A stretch of 64,000 nucleotides of DNA from Natronohydrobacter thiooxidans (GTDB lineage: Bacteria > Pseudomonadota > Alphaproteobacteria > Rhodobacterales > Rhodobacteraceae): the NCBI RefSeq assembly GCF_001884735.1, contig NZ_MJAP01000035.1, forward strand, positions 51,804-115,803, read 5' to 3'. The number at the start of each line of letters is the position of its first letter. Position 1 is the stretch's first letter. Shown one piece after another: positions 45,352 to 53,245 of the stretch. The translations under genes were made by a program, and so were the position numbers. The notes beneath the pieces were generated by a model, which saw nothing but the letters and a program-made list of their open reading frames with translations, was not told the origin of the DNA and did not search any database.

Positions 45352-46370
45352 CCCAGACCTTCATGGCTCAGGAAATCGCAGAGATTCCGGCAAGCGTCGC
45401 GGCCTGCCTGAGCAATAACGCCGAGGCACAGGCCGCTCTGGCCGAAACCCTGCGCGCCTTCGACCCGCAGCTTGTGATCACGGTCGCGCGCGGATCATCC
45501 GATCATGCGGCGAGCTACTTCAAATACGCCTGCGAAATCGTGACCGGGATCCCGGTGGCCTCGGTCGGGCCATCCATTGCCTCGGTCTATGCCACGCCGC
45601 TGCGCCTGCCGCGCACCATGTCACTGTCGATCTCTCAATCCGGCCAAAGTCCGGATATCGTGGCCATGACCCGCTCGGCGCGCTCCTCTGGCGCGATTGC
45701 AGTTGCGCTGACCAACAATCCCGAGAGTGATCTTGCCCGCGAAAGCAATCATTGCCTGCCCCTGCATTGCGGACCGGAACGTAGCGTCGCGGCCACCAAG
45801 AGCTTCGTTACATCCGTCGTGGCGGGACTTGCGTTGCTGGCCACCTGGCGCGACGATCAGGCCCTTGCGAAGGCGCTGAGCGCGCTGCCCGATGCCTGCG
45901 AAAACGCTCTGGAATGTGACTGGTCTGCCCTGTCCGACAGGCTGGTGCGCGCGCCCGCGCTCTATGTTCTTGGGCGCGGCGCAGGCTATGCCATCGCCAG
46001 TGAGGTCGCGCTGAAATTCAAGGAAACATCGGCTATTCATGCCGAAGCCTATTCCGCCGCCGAAGTGATGCACGGTCCGGCGGCACTGGTCGAGCGCGGC
46101 TTTCCGGTGCTGGGCCTGATCTGCGAGGATGCCGCGCAAGAAGGATTCTCGGCGACGACCCAACGTCTGAAGGCGCAAGGGGCCGATGTCTTTGCAACCG
46201 CACCGGTGCCCGGGGTGATCGAACTCCCGGTCGCACCACCGCTACACCCGCTGATCGACCCGCTGTTGCGTGTGGTGTCCTTCTATGCCTTCATCGAGGC
46301 CTTGGCCCGACGCCGTGGGCTGCAACCCGACACACCACGCCATCTGCGCAAGATTACCGAGACAGTCTGA
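45348..46370 (+). CDS. SIS-domain glucosamine-6-phosphate deaminase/isomerase (NagB-II, GlmS C-terminal-like)
   Basis: A 340-residue protein of two SIS domains resembling the isomerase half of GlmS but lacking the glutaminase domain. VARGSSDHAASYFKY, SLSISQSGQSPDIVAMTRSA and GRGAGYAIASEVALKFKETS are visible; HAEAYSAAEVMHGP holds the catalytic Glu-His area, and the C-terminus resembles the GlmS tail. NagB-II enzymes turn GlcN-6-P into fructose-6-P and ammonia. Position between a GlcNAc kinase and NagA fits. Start at 45348 overlaps the kinase stop. Confidence 0.9.
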   Translation: MTQTFMAQEIAEIPASVAACLSNNAEAQAALAETLRAFDPQLVITVARGSSDHAASYFKYACEIVTGIPVASVGPSIASVYATPLRLPRTMSLSISQSGQSPDIVAMTRSARSSGAIAVALTNNPESDLARESNHCLPLHCGPERSVAATKSFVTSVVAGLALLATWRDDQALAKALSALPDACENALECDWSALSDRLVRAPALYVLGRGAGYAIASEVALKFKETSAIHAEAYSAAEVMHGPAALVERGFPVLGLICEDAAQEGFSATTQRLKAQGADVFATAPVPGVIELPVAPPLHPLIDPLLRVVSFYAFIEALARRRGLQPDTPRHLRKITETV

Positions 46371-47515
46371 TGATCCGAGTGTTCAAAGCGGCCCATGTCT
46401 TTGACGGCTGGGCCCTGCATCGCAACGCTGCGGTCAGCGTGACGGCAAACGGCGAGATTGCCGCTTTGCACCTGGAGGGCGGGATCCCGCCGGGCGGCGC
46501 GGAGGTCACGGATTTCGGCGCGGGCATCCTTGCCCCCGGATTTGTCGATCTGCAGGTCAATGGTGGCGATGGTGTGATGGTCGGGCCGGACACGGATACC
46601 GCGCAACTCGCGCGGATCTGTGCGGCGCATATGCGTCTTGGTGCAACCGCCATCCTGCCGACATTGATCAGTGACACGCCCGAGACCACGCGCCGGGTGA
46701 TCGAGGCCGGAATTGCCGCCGCGCGCCAGAACCTGCCCGGCTTCGCCGGTCTGCATCTCGAAGGCCCGCATCTCGACCCGGCACGCAAGGGGGCGCATGA
46801 TCCAGCATTCCTGCGGCCCATGACCGAAAGCGACCTCGACCTGCTCTGCGCCGCCGCGCAGAAATTGCCCGCGCTTCTGGTCACGCTGGCCCCCGAATCA
46901 GCGACGCTTGACCAGATCGCAGCGTTGTCCCGCGCCGGGGTGATCGTCAGTCTTGGCCATAGCGACTGCTCGGCCGAACAGGCGCGGGCCGCCCATGCCG
47001 CCGGGGCGCGCTGCGTCACGCATCTCTATAACGCAATGGGCGCATTGGCGAACCGCTCTCCCGGACTGGTCGGCGCGGCGCTGACAACGCCGTTTGTGGC
47101 CGGGATCATCGCGGATGGCGTCCATGTTGCGCCGGAATGCCTGCAGGTGGCACTCGCGATGAAATCCGCCGATACGCTGTTTCTCGTCAGTGACGCCATG
47201 GCAGTTGCTGGCAGCAGTGCGGACCAGTTCACCCTGAACGGGCGGCGCATCCTACGGCGGCAGAATCGCCTGACGCTTGAGGATGGGACATTGGCGGGTG
47301 CGGATATCTCGCTACCGCAATCGGTGCGCCATCTGGTTGGACTGGGGGTTGACACTACGCGCGCCCTGGCGATGGCCAGTCGCATCCCCGCCGATATTAT
47401 CCATGCACAGGACCGGGGAAGGATGACACCGGGGGCGCGTGCGGATTTTGTTGTCCTTACACCCGACCTGGAACTAACGGCTACCTGCCGCTCTGGCGCC
47501 CTCGCATCTGAATAA
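46370..47515 (+). CDS. nagA: N-acetylglucosamine-6-phosphate deacetylase NagA
   Basis: A 381-residue amidohydrolase. APGFVDLQVNGGDGVMV opens the barrel, GLHLEGPHLDPARKGAHDPAF carries the catalytic metal-binding Glu, VSLGHSDCSAEQARAAHAAG and THLYNAMGAL the His ligands, and FLVSDAMAVAGS the catalytic Asp. It removes the acetyl group from GlcNAc-6-P, including that made by MurQ, to give GlcN-6-P for the SIS-domain deaminase. It shares one base with the preceding stop (TGATG). Confidence 0.95.
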   Translation: MIRVFKAAHVFDGWALHRNAAVSVTANGEIAALHLEGGIPPGGAEVTDFGAGILAPGFVDLQVNGGDGVMVGPDTDTAQLARICAAHMRLGATAILPTLISDTPETTRRVIEAGIAAARQNLPGFAGLHLEGPHLDPARKGAHDPAFLRPMTESDLDLLCAAAQKLPALLVTLAPESATLDQIAALSRAGVIVSLGHSDCSAEQARAAHAAGARCVTHLYNAMGALANRSPGLVGAALTTPFVAGIIADGVHVAPECLQVALAMKSADTLFLVSDAMAVAGSSADQFTLNGRRILRRQNRLTLEDGTLAGADISLPQSVRHLVGLGVDTTRALAMASRIPADIIHAQDRGRMTPGARADFVVLTPDLELTATCRSGALASE

Positions 47516-47518
47516 GAA

Positions 47519-47547
47519 GGCTCTCTTGGTGCTTATCCAAGAGAGCC
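47519..47547. terminator. Bidirectional terminator between nagA and tmm
   Basis: A perfect 11-bp stem GGCTCTCTTGG / CCAAGAGAGCC with a 7-base loop sits in the 42-bp gap between the convergent genes. It is followed on the plus strand by AACCCATTTTCT, and preceded by AATAAG, which read on the minus strand gives CTTATT. Confidence 0.8.
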
Positions 47548-47557
47548 AACCCATTTT

Positions 47558-48904
47558 CTAGCTTCTCAGATAGCTCTCCATACTGTCATCAAGCGCGTCT
47601 CTCCACGGCGTATGATGCACCGGCGCCATGCTGCCGGTGATGACAGAGCGATAGCTGTTGTCGCGGAACGCCATGATGTCCTTGGCCTTGTGCTTCTTCC
47701 ATTCAAAGAAGGCTTCCGACGCACCTTCGATGTCAAACGACGGGTAGTCGGTTTCCGCCACCAGTTCCTTGACGTAATCGGCCTGATACTGGATGGCATA
47801 TTTCGTGTCCTCACCGGCATCTTCCCGCGCGACGCGCTCGGTGACATCGGCGAGCAACGTGTCCTTGTCCGCTGGGATTTCGATCTTGCCCATGATCGCG
47901 TCCCTCACCCACCAGGCCTGCGCGTCGAACATGTTGAAAGTGAACCACTGGTCCTGCATCCCGAGGTAGAAGAGCTTGGGATTATGTACCCAGACCACGC
48001 CCTTATACAGGTCCGCCGTGGCCAGCCGGTTCGCGGTTCTCAGGCGCAGATCATCAGGCAGGAAGTTGAAAAAATGCTTGTAGCCCGTGCACAGGATGAT
48101 CGCATCCACATGTTTCGAACTGCCGTCGACGAAATAAGCGGTATTGCCCTCGACCCGCTCAAGCGCTGGTTTTTCTTCCCAGTTATCAGGCCATTTGAAC
48201 CCCATCGGCGCTGACCGGTAGCATGAGGTGATCGACTTCGCCCCGTATTTCCAGCATTGCGAGCCAATATCCTCTGCGGAATAGGATGCGCCCATCACCA
48301 GAATCTCCTTGCCAGCAAATTCGCGCGCATCGCGGAAATCATGAGCATGCAGCAAGCGACCGTTGAAGGTTTCAAAACCCGGATAGTGCGGGACATTCGG
48401 GACCGAGAAATGACCCGAGGCCACAATCACATGGTCGAAGGTCTCGGAATAGACATGATCCTTCTCATGGTCATGCACAGTCACGGTGAACAGGCCAGTA
48501 TCCTCATCATACTCGATCCAGCGCACGGGTGAGCTGAAGCGGATCCAGTCACGCACCCCGGCTTTCTTCACGCGCCCCTCGATATAGTCGAACAACACGG
48601 CGCGCGGCGGATAGGACGCGATCTGCTTGCCGAAATGCTCCTCGAAGGAATAATCGGCAAATTCCAGCCCTTCCTTGGGTCCATTGGACCAGAGATAGCG
48701 GTACATCGAGCAATGCACCGGCTCGCCGTTCTCATCCAGCCCCGTGCGCCAGGTGTAGTTCCACAGCCCGCCCCAGTCGCTCTGCTTCTCGAAGCAAACG
48801 ATCTCGGGGATTGCCTCGCCCTTGGCCGCGGCGGATTGAAAGGCGCGCATTTGCGCGAGCCCCGAAGGACCGGCACCGATAATGGCTATTCGTTTCTGGG
48901 ACAT
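47558..48904 (-). CDS. tmm: Trimethylamine monooxygenase (bacterial flavin-containing monooxygenase)
   Basis: A 448-residue FMO. The FAD site is IAIIGAGPSGLAQMRAF, the FMO fingerprint FNGRLLHAHDF, and the NADPH site VMGASYSAEDIGSQCWKYG. MYRYLWSNGPKEGLEFADYSFEEHFGKQI and the overall length match Tmm of Roseovarius/Methylocella. It oxidises trimethylamine to TMAO with NADPH and O2 in the cytosol. The ATG at 48904 has GGAGCG at good spacing; in-frame ATGs at 48916 and 48943 lie upstream. TMAO demethylase, usually close by, is not in the window. Confidence 0.93.
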   Translation of the reverse strand: MSQKRIAIIGAGPSGLAQMRAFQSAAAKGEAIPEIVCFEKQSDWGGLWNYTWRTGLDENGEPVHCSMYRYLWSNGPKEGLEFADYSFEEHFGKQIASYPPRAVLFDYIEGRVKKAGVRDWIRFSSPVRWIEYDEDTGLFTVTVHDHEKDHVYSETFDHVIVASGHFSVPNVPHYPGFETFNGRLLHAHDFRDAREFAGKEILVMGASYSAEDIGSQCWKYGAKSITSCYRSAPMGFKWPDNWEEKPALERVEGNTAYFVDGSSKHVDAIILCTGYKHFFNFLPDDLRLRTANRLATADLYKGVVWVHNPKLFYLGMQDQWFTFNMFDAQAWWVRDAIMGKIEIPADKDTLLADVTERVAREDAGEDTKYAIQYQADYVKELVAETDYPSFDIEGASEAFFEWKKHKAKDIMAFRDNSYRSVITGSMAPVHHTPWRDALDDSMESYLRS

Positions 48905-48930
48905 GTAGCGCTCCATGTTGGCAGGTTTGA

Positions 48931-49010
48931 ACCAATTATGCATTCTATCTGAACCAAAACTGCGCCAATAAGGACCAATCTGTCAACCAATTTTCACCAA
49001 AGGAAACCAA
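48931..49010. promoter_or_regulatory. Helically phased array of (A/G)CCAA pentamers
   Basis: ACCAA occurs at 48931, 48953, 48974, 48986, 48996 and 49006 and GCCAA at 48964. The steps are 22, 11, 10, 12, 10 and 10 bp, so every copy faces roughly the same side of the helix. The array lies 27-106 bp upstream of the tmm start and before the divergent binding-protein gene, where an operator for cooperative binding would be expected. Confidence 0.7.
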
Positions 49011-49072
49011 ATTTCATCTGCAGGCCTAAAATCTGCTCTCGCACTGCCCGCTTCCCGTGCTAGACCAGACCC

Positions 49073-50374
49073 ATGAACGAGCCCAGTTTCGCCCATCGGA
49101 TCGCCATGCGCAGCCTCTTGCCCAGCTATCGCGTGGGCATGTCACAAGAGATCACGATTGGCATGCTGGTGCCGCTCAGCGGGCCGGCGGCCTCCTGGGG
49201 GGAACCAGGGCTGAACGGATGCCGCATATGGGAGGATTGGCTCAACACCGCCGGAGGCGCATTGATTGCAGGTCGGCGCTATCCGGTGCGCATCATTGCC
49301 GAAGACTCGGGCTCCACACCCGATCAGGTGCTGGAGGCCGCGCGCAAACTCGTGCTCTCGGACAAGGTCGCGCTCCTGATGATGCTCGGGGGCGACACCA
49401 GCGCGCCGCTGCGGGAGTTTCTGAATGCCCATAAGGTGCTGGCCTCGACCCTGCTGCCTACTGACCTGTCGCCTGACATGCGCACCCTGATCGCCCCATC
49501 CGAAGTGCACCCGGTCTATAATGTCACTGCGGTTGCATGGCTCGCACGCACACGGCCCGACCTGAAACGAATCGCATTATGCAGCCAGCGGGATTCTTTC
49601 GGCCTGCCATCGCTTGCCACCTATCGCGCGGCCCTGCGCGCAGCCGAATTGGCGCTTGCCGCAGAAGTGCAGTATCCTCCGGATCAGACCGATGTGGCGG
49701 CCATCGTGGACCCGATGCTTGCCGCAAACCCCGATGTGCTGTGCTGGTGTACGAGCTACACGCCGTTGGTCCATGCAATGACCGAATACGCCCATCTACA
49801 GGGCTTCCGGGGCACGATCCTGTCCTGCACGATGGACCAGTATGACCGGCTGATCGCGCGCACCTCGCCTGATTTCATGGAAGGAACCGTATTCCAATTC
49901 CCCGATTTCGATGATCCGGCCTTGACGGAAAAGGCCTTCTTCTTCAATCAGCCCAGCCTGTTCTATTCTGAGTATCAGCGGCGCTTTCCCGGAACATGGA
50001 GTGCAGTGAGTTGGGAATATGCCGCGATTCTCGATATCTGGCATGCGGCAGTCGAAAAGGTCGGTGCCCTGGGGGCGGCATCCGTGATGGCGGCGATGAA
50101 GCAGATGGGAAGCGTCAGCCACGCCTTCGGACCTGCACAATGGTGGGGCGAAAGCCTTTTCGGGATCGACAATGCCTTGGTCGGGGACTGGCCCGTTGTT
50201 CGGATCACCGAGGGCAAGGCTCAGGTCGTCAGCTTCGAATCCATCCCGGACTGGCTGGCACAACACGAATCGCTGCTGATCGAAGAAATGTCAGACCTCG
50301 GCCAGATTTGGCACCAGAGATTCGGACGCAACACCAACAACACCCCGACCTCGGCGCGCGGGCTTGTCCTGTAA
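49073..50374 (+). CDS. Leucine-binding-fold (AmiC/UrtA-like) ligand-binding protein without signal peptide
   Basis: Up to 433 residues. From residue ~25 (EITIGMLVPLSGPAASWGEP) it matches type I periplasmic binding proteins of the branched-chain amino acid/amide/urea group, with AWLARTRPDLKRIALCSQRDSFG and a long C-terminal lobe. The N-terminus (MNEPSFAHRIAMRSLLPSYR) is polar and carries no export signal; an alternative ATG at 49139 would remove it. No permease or ATPase gene is adjacent. It may be a cytosolic ligand sensor like AmiC rather than a transporter component. It is divergent from tmm. Confidence 0.8.
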   Translation: MNEPSFAHRIAMRSLLPSYRVGMSQEITIGMLVPLSGPAASWGEPGLNGCRIWEDWLNTAGGALIAGRRYPVRIIAEDSGSTPDQVLEAARKLVLSDKVALLMMLGGDTSAPLREFLNAHKVLASTLLPTDLSPDMRTLIAPSEVHPVYNVTAVAWLARTRPDLKRIALCSQRDSFGLPSLATYRAALRAAELALAAEVQYPPDQTDVAAIVDPMLAANPDVLCWCTSYTPLVHAMTEYAHLQGFRGTILSCTMDQYDRLIARTSPDFMEGTVFQFPDFDDPALTEKAFFFNQPSLFYSEYQRRFPGTWSAVSWEYAAILDIWHAAVEKVGALGAASVMAAMKQMGSVSHAFGPAQWWGESLFGIDNALVGDWPVVRITEGKAQVVSFESIPDWLAQHESLLIEEMSDLGQIWHQRFGRNTNNTPTSARGLVL

Positions 50375-50402
50375 GGTGCGTGCTGAGCACGCACCTTACA
50401 GG
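50368..50402. terminator. Long perfect hairpin over the binding-protein stop codon
   Basis: A 16-bp perfect inverted repeat CCTGTAAGGTGCGTGC / GCACGCACCTTACAGG with a TGA loop. The left arm contains the TAA stop codon at 50372-50374. It lies between convergent genes; no U-tract follows on either strand. Confidence 0.7.
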
Positions 50403-50415
50403 GAGCAGAGTGCAC

Positions 50416-51135
50416 TCAGTTCTCGTGCAGCAGCAGCTTCTGTTCCTCGATCAGGTGCAGTTTGATAAACTCGACCGCCGCTTCCACATCCCGCGACGCG
50501 ATGGCGTTGAACAATGTGTTGTAGCGTTTCTGATACTCCGCAATCCGGTCCGGGGTCAGATGCCGTCGCATCAGCGCGGTGCGGAAACTCTGACGGCAGA
50601 CCGCTATTGTCAGCTCATAACAGGATTCCAGCAGCGGATTGCGCGTGCCCTTCGCAATCTTGCGATACAGATCTTCCTCACAGTTCACAAATTCCGACAC
50701 ATCTGTCCGCACCGCCTCAATGCGCGACACGATCTCATCCAGTTCATCCAGCTCGCGCGGGCTCATATTGATCGTGGCAAGGCGCACCATCTCAGGCTCG
50801 ATGATGCTGCGCACCACCAGATGATCCAGCGGACTGGTGCGCTCGGCCACGCTGTCGGGCTGATTGTCCGGCGCCGCACTAGCACGCCAGATCACAAAAC
50901 TGCCGCTGCCGGCGCGGCGACGGATGATGGCATGCGACTCCAGCACATCCAGCGCCTCGCGGACGGTGTTGCGCGACACGCCCAGATCGGCGGCCAGAGA
51001 CCGTTCGCTGGGAAGCCGCGTATCGGCAGGATATTCTTCGGCCTTGATCTTGGCAAAAAGCGTATCAATGACCACTTGCACCGTCCCGCCAACATTATAG
51101 CCCGAGATCAGCTCTGCATCCGGTCTGCTGGCCAT
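50416..51135 (-). CDS. FadR/FCD-type GntR-family transcriptional regulator
   Basis: A 239-residue regulator from the ATG at 51135 (MASRPDAELISGYNVGGTVQ). Winged helix: EYPADTRLPSERSLAADLGVSRNTVREALDVLESHAII, then GSGSFVIWRA, followed by the all-helical FCD ligand domain with metal-type residues in EEDLYRKIAKGTRNPLLESCYEL. The FCD group usually senses carboxylates or amino acids. It is transcribed away from the transporter control region and lies between the binding-protein and amt-like genes, so it is a candidate controller of the methylated-amine island. Confidence 0.88.
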   Translation of the reverse strand: MASRPDAELISGYNVGGTVQVVIDTLFAKIKAEEYPADTRLPSERSLAADLGVSRNTVREALDVLESHAIIRRRAGSGSFVIWRASAAPDNQPDSVAERTSPLDHLVVRSIIEPEMVRLATINMSPRELDELDEIVSRIEAVRTDVSEFVNCEEDLYRKIAKGTRNPLLESCYELTIAVCRQSFRTALMRRHLTPDRIAEYQKRYNTLFNAIASRDVEAAVEFIKLHLIEEQKLLLHEN

Positions 51136-51148
51136 GCGCAATCCCACT

Positions 51149-51164
51149 CTGGTTTCACCCTGGT
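51149..51164. promoter_or_regulatory. CTGGT direct repeat upstream of the FCD regulator gene
   Basis: CTGGTT occurs at 51149 and 51160, an 11-bp period, 14-29 bp before the regulator's ATG. The half-site and spacing resemble the arrays at tmm, dmm and amt/mgd, so autoregulation is possible. Confidence 0.45.
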
Positions 51165-51312
51165 TCTCTTGCGCCACGGGTCTGCACAAGGGGCGCGCGA
51201 TACTCAACTTATGTCCTGTATCCTCACATAATGAGTGCCAGCGAAAAACGCCAGCGGGCTTTGATGGCACGCTGTCACCCCGGCAGTTCCGCCAGGGCGA
51301 CAGCGGTTCAGC

Positions 51313-52683
51313 CTACTCGGCGGGCTTCAGGACGATGGCATCGCCGTCATGCGTCACATCCCAGTTCTTCCCGTCCAAGCCCTCGGCCTGTTCATCCGCG
51401 CTGACGCGCAAGCCGATCGTCTTCTCCAGAATGAAGCCCACGACCAGCGCCGTGATGGCCCCTGCAGCGATGCAAGCCAGCGTGCCGACGATCTGCATCA
51501 CGATCCCGATCTGGCCATGCTGAAACGCATAGGCCCCTTCCTCGATACCCAGATACCCGCCGCGCGGTGTACCCGCCTTGAAAAGGCCCAGCATGATCAG
51601 CCCATAAGTGCCAGCACCAAGGAACAGGGGAAACAGCTTGTGCTCGTCGATCCCGCGCTTGAGCGTGAACTCATAGACAGCCCAGGCGACGAAAGGCGCA
51701 CCCAGCGACACAATGAACATCTGCCAGGGCAGGTAAACGTCGAAACCCGACGCGCCTGCAACATAGCCCGCAAGCGGACCCAGCAGCGTATAGGCATAGT
51801 TGCGCGTCTTGTAGGCGATCATCAGCCCGGAAAGCGCGCCACCGGCCCAGGCCAGCCCGTAATTGTTGAAGGCGATCCCGACCGAGGTATTCGCCATGGT
51901 CACCGACACGGCCAGCGCTTCGGGGTCGAAGAAAAACAGGCAGGACAGGATGACCATGGGCAGCCCTGCGAAAATCGTCATGAGCCCCGTCGCCGCCAGT
52001 CCGATGCTGGGCGCATTGTAGCTGGGCACCTTGGGGTGCGGCGCGAACATGCCCGGCCGGGCGCCCAGCTTCGGCACCAGAACCAGCGCCATGCCCGCGG
52101 GGAACAGATAGACGAACCCCACGCCGAAGAAGTCGTGGAACCCCGGATTGGTCAGCGGCCCGACCGATCCCCATGTGGCCCAGCTCAGCGCAGAGGAAAC
52201 CAGTGTCGCGGCGGCGCATAGAATGAAATAGGCCGCAGCCTTGATGCGCTCTGCCACGGCGAAATGCAGCAGCACATTGATGATCCCTGCAAAGCAGGCC
52301 AGGAAGAACACGAATATCTGAAAATTGTTCAGCCCCGGAAATACATCGCCGGGCACTTCATGCGCGCGCGCATTGACCATTCCACCGCCAAGCCACCAGT
52401 CAGCGATCGAGTCGCCCAAGGTGGCATCTTCGATGATGTAATATTGCGCGGCCCATAATGCGAAGCCGATCAGGAAGTAGACGGCGAAGCCGATGAAGAA
52501 GCCCATCAGCTTTTCGATGGTCGAGGTCAGCAGGTTCTTGCTGCGGGTTGTGCCGGCATCGATCATCAGCAGCCCGACCACGACCATGATCGCGCCGACC
52601 GTGCCAGAGGCATAGACAAGGTTTTGTACAAGTGAGCTCAGACTGACCTGATCAGCCTGAACGGTCGCAAGGTTAAGTGACAT
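51313..52683 (-). CDS. Divergent Amt-family (ammonium transporter-like) membrane protein
   Basis: A 456-residue polytopic protein from the ATG at 52683 (GGAGAGGG site). The Amt hallmark LLMIDAGTTRSKNLL, the segment HFAVAERIKAAAYF and about eleven hydrophobic segments place it in the Amt family. The pore histidines are missing: at the VHxNAG position it reads FVYLFPAG and the second region (FDVYLPWQMFIVSLGA) has no His. It may carry methylammonium or another amine by a different mechanism. It is divergent from the mgd/sox genes. Confidence 0.82.
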   Translation of the reverse strand: MSLNLATVQADQVSLSSLVQNLVYASGTVGAIMVVVGLLMIDAGTTRSKNLLTSTIEKLMGFFIGFAVYFLIGFALWAAQYYIIEDATLGDSIADWWLGGGMVNARAHEVPGDVFPGLNNFQIFVFFLACFAGIINVLLHFAVAERIKAAAYFILCAAATLVSSALSWATWGSVGPLTNPGFHDFFGVGFVYLFPAGMALVLVPKLGARPGMFAPHPKVPSYNAPSIGLAATGLMTIFAGLPMVILSCLFFFDPEALAVSVTMANTSVGIAFNNYGLAWAGGALSGLMIAYKTRNYAYTLLGPLAGYVAGASGFDVYLPWQMFIVSLGAPFVAWAVYEFTLKRGIDEHKLFPLFLGAGTYGLIMLGLFKAGTPRGGYLGIEEGAYAFQHGQIGIVMQIVGTLACIAAGAITALVVGFILEKTIGLRVSADEQAEGLDGKNWDVTHDGDAIVLKPAE

Positions 52684-52765
52684 GTCCCTCTCCTGTTGTG
52701 AGGTGGTATGCGGGCGGTGTTTGCCCTTGGCCGGCACCGGCGCATTTGCAACCAATACGTCGGAA

Positions 52766-52782
52766 CTGGTCTTCTCTTTGGT
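52766..52782. promoter_or_regulatory. TGGT repeat pair on the amt side
   Basis: CTGGT at 52766-52770 and TTGGT at 52778-52782 are 12 bp apart, 83-99 bp upstream of the amt-like ATG. The second copy reads TTTGGTCCG, the same as at the dmm operon. Confidence 0.4.
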
Positions 52783-52902
52783 CCGGAACCCGCTGCGTCA
52801 GGGCGCCGCACAGACAAAGACTGCCTCAAACTCGCGATTTCACAAAAGATAAATTTAACTTGGGGAATATATTTTTCTTTCGGATTGATTTTATGAGCAA
52901 AT

Positions 52903-52927
52903 TTGGTGCAAATTGGACCTAACTGGT
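52903..52927. promoter_or_regulatory. Triple 10-bp-phased TTGG(T/A) repeat in the amt/mgd gap
   Basis: TTGGT (52903), TTGGA (52913) and CTGGT (52923) follow each other with an exact 10-bp period. They lie about 220 bp from the amt ATG and 320 bp from the dehydrogenase ATG, next to the A+T-rich centre of the gap. Confidence 0.5.
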
Positions 52928-53245
52928 TCCACCCTCAAGCTGCGCCAGCCCTCAACATCCCGAAAAAGGCGCATCCAGGGCGAATCATTCCTTTTCAAGG
53001 TACACCGGCACCCATGCCGCAAATGGGCCAGCAATCCGGCCCCGACCGAGCAACTTCGAAGGCATGCTGCGTAAATATTCCGGTATATTTTTCTGACGCT
53101 TGCCCGCCAACACCAATCGACAGATTATCGTGGCGCGCGCAGCATCATTTTGCGCCGAGTCGCATCTGAAAGCGAGTCTGTCAGTTTTCAGCGCAAGATC
53201 GGCGCCACAACACGCTAGGACTGGGCTGTAACCAAGAGGCATGTC

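Larger units (their letters stand above)
52684..53245. other. Divergent control region between the amt-like gene and the mgd/sox operon
   Basis: A 562-bp gap with no convincing gene; a minus-strand open frame that enters it from 54622 is a shadow of the dehydrogenase gene. The centre (52840-52930) is A+T-rich. It holds the TTGGT-type repeats listed separately and a single ACCAA at 53231. Long gaps of this kind suggest complex control of both units. Confidence 0.6.
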
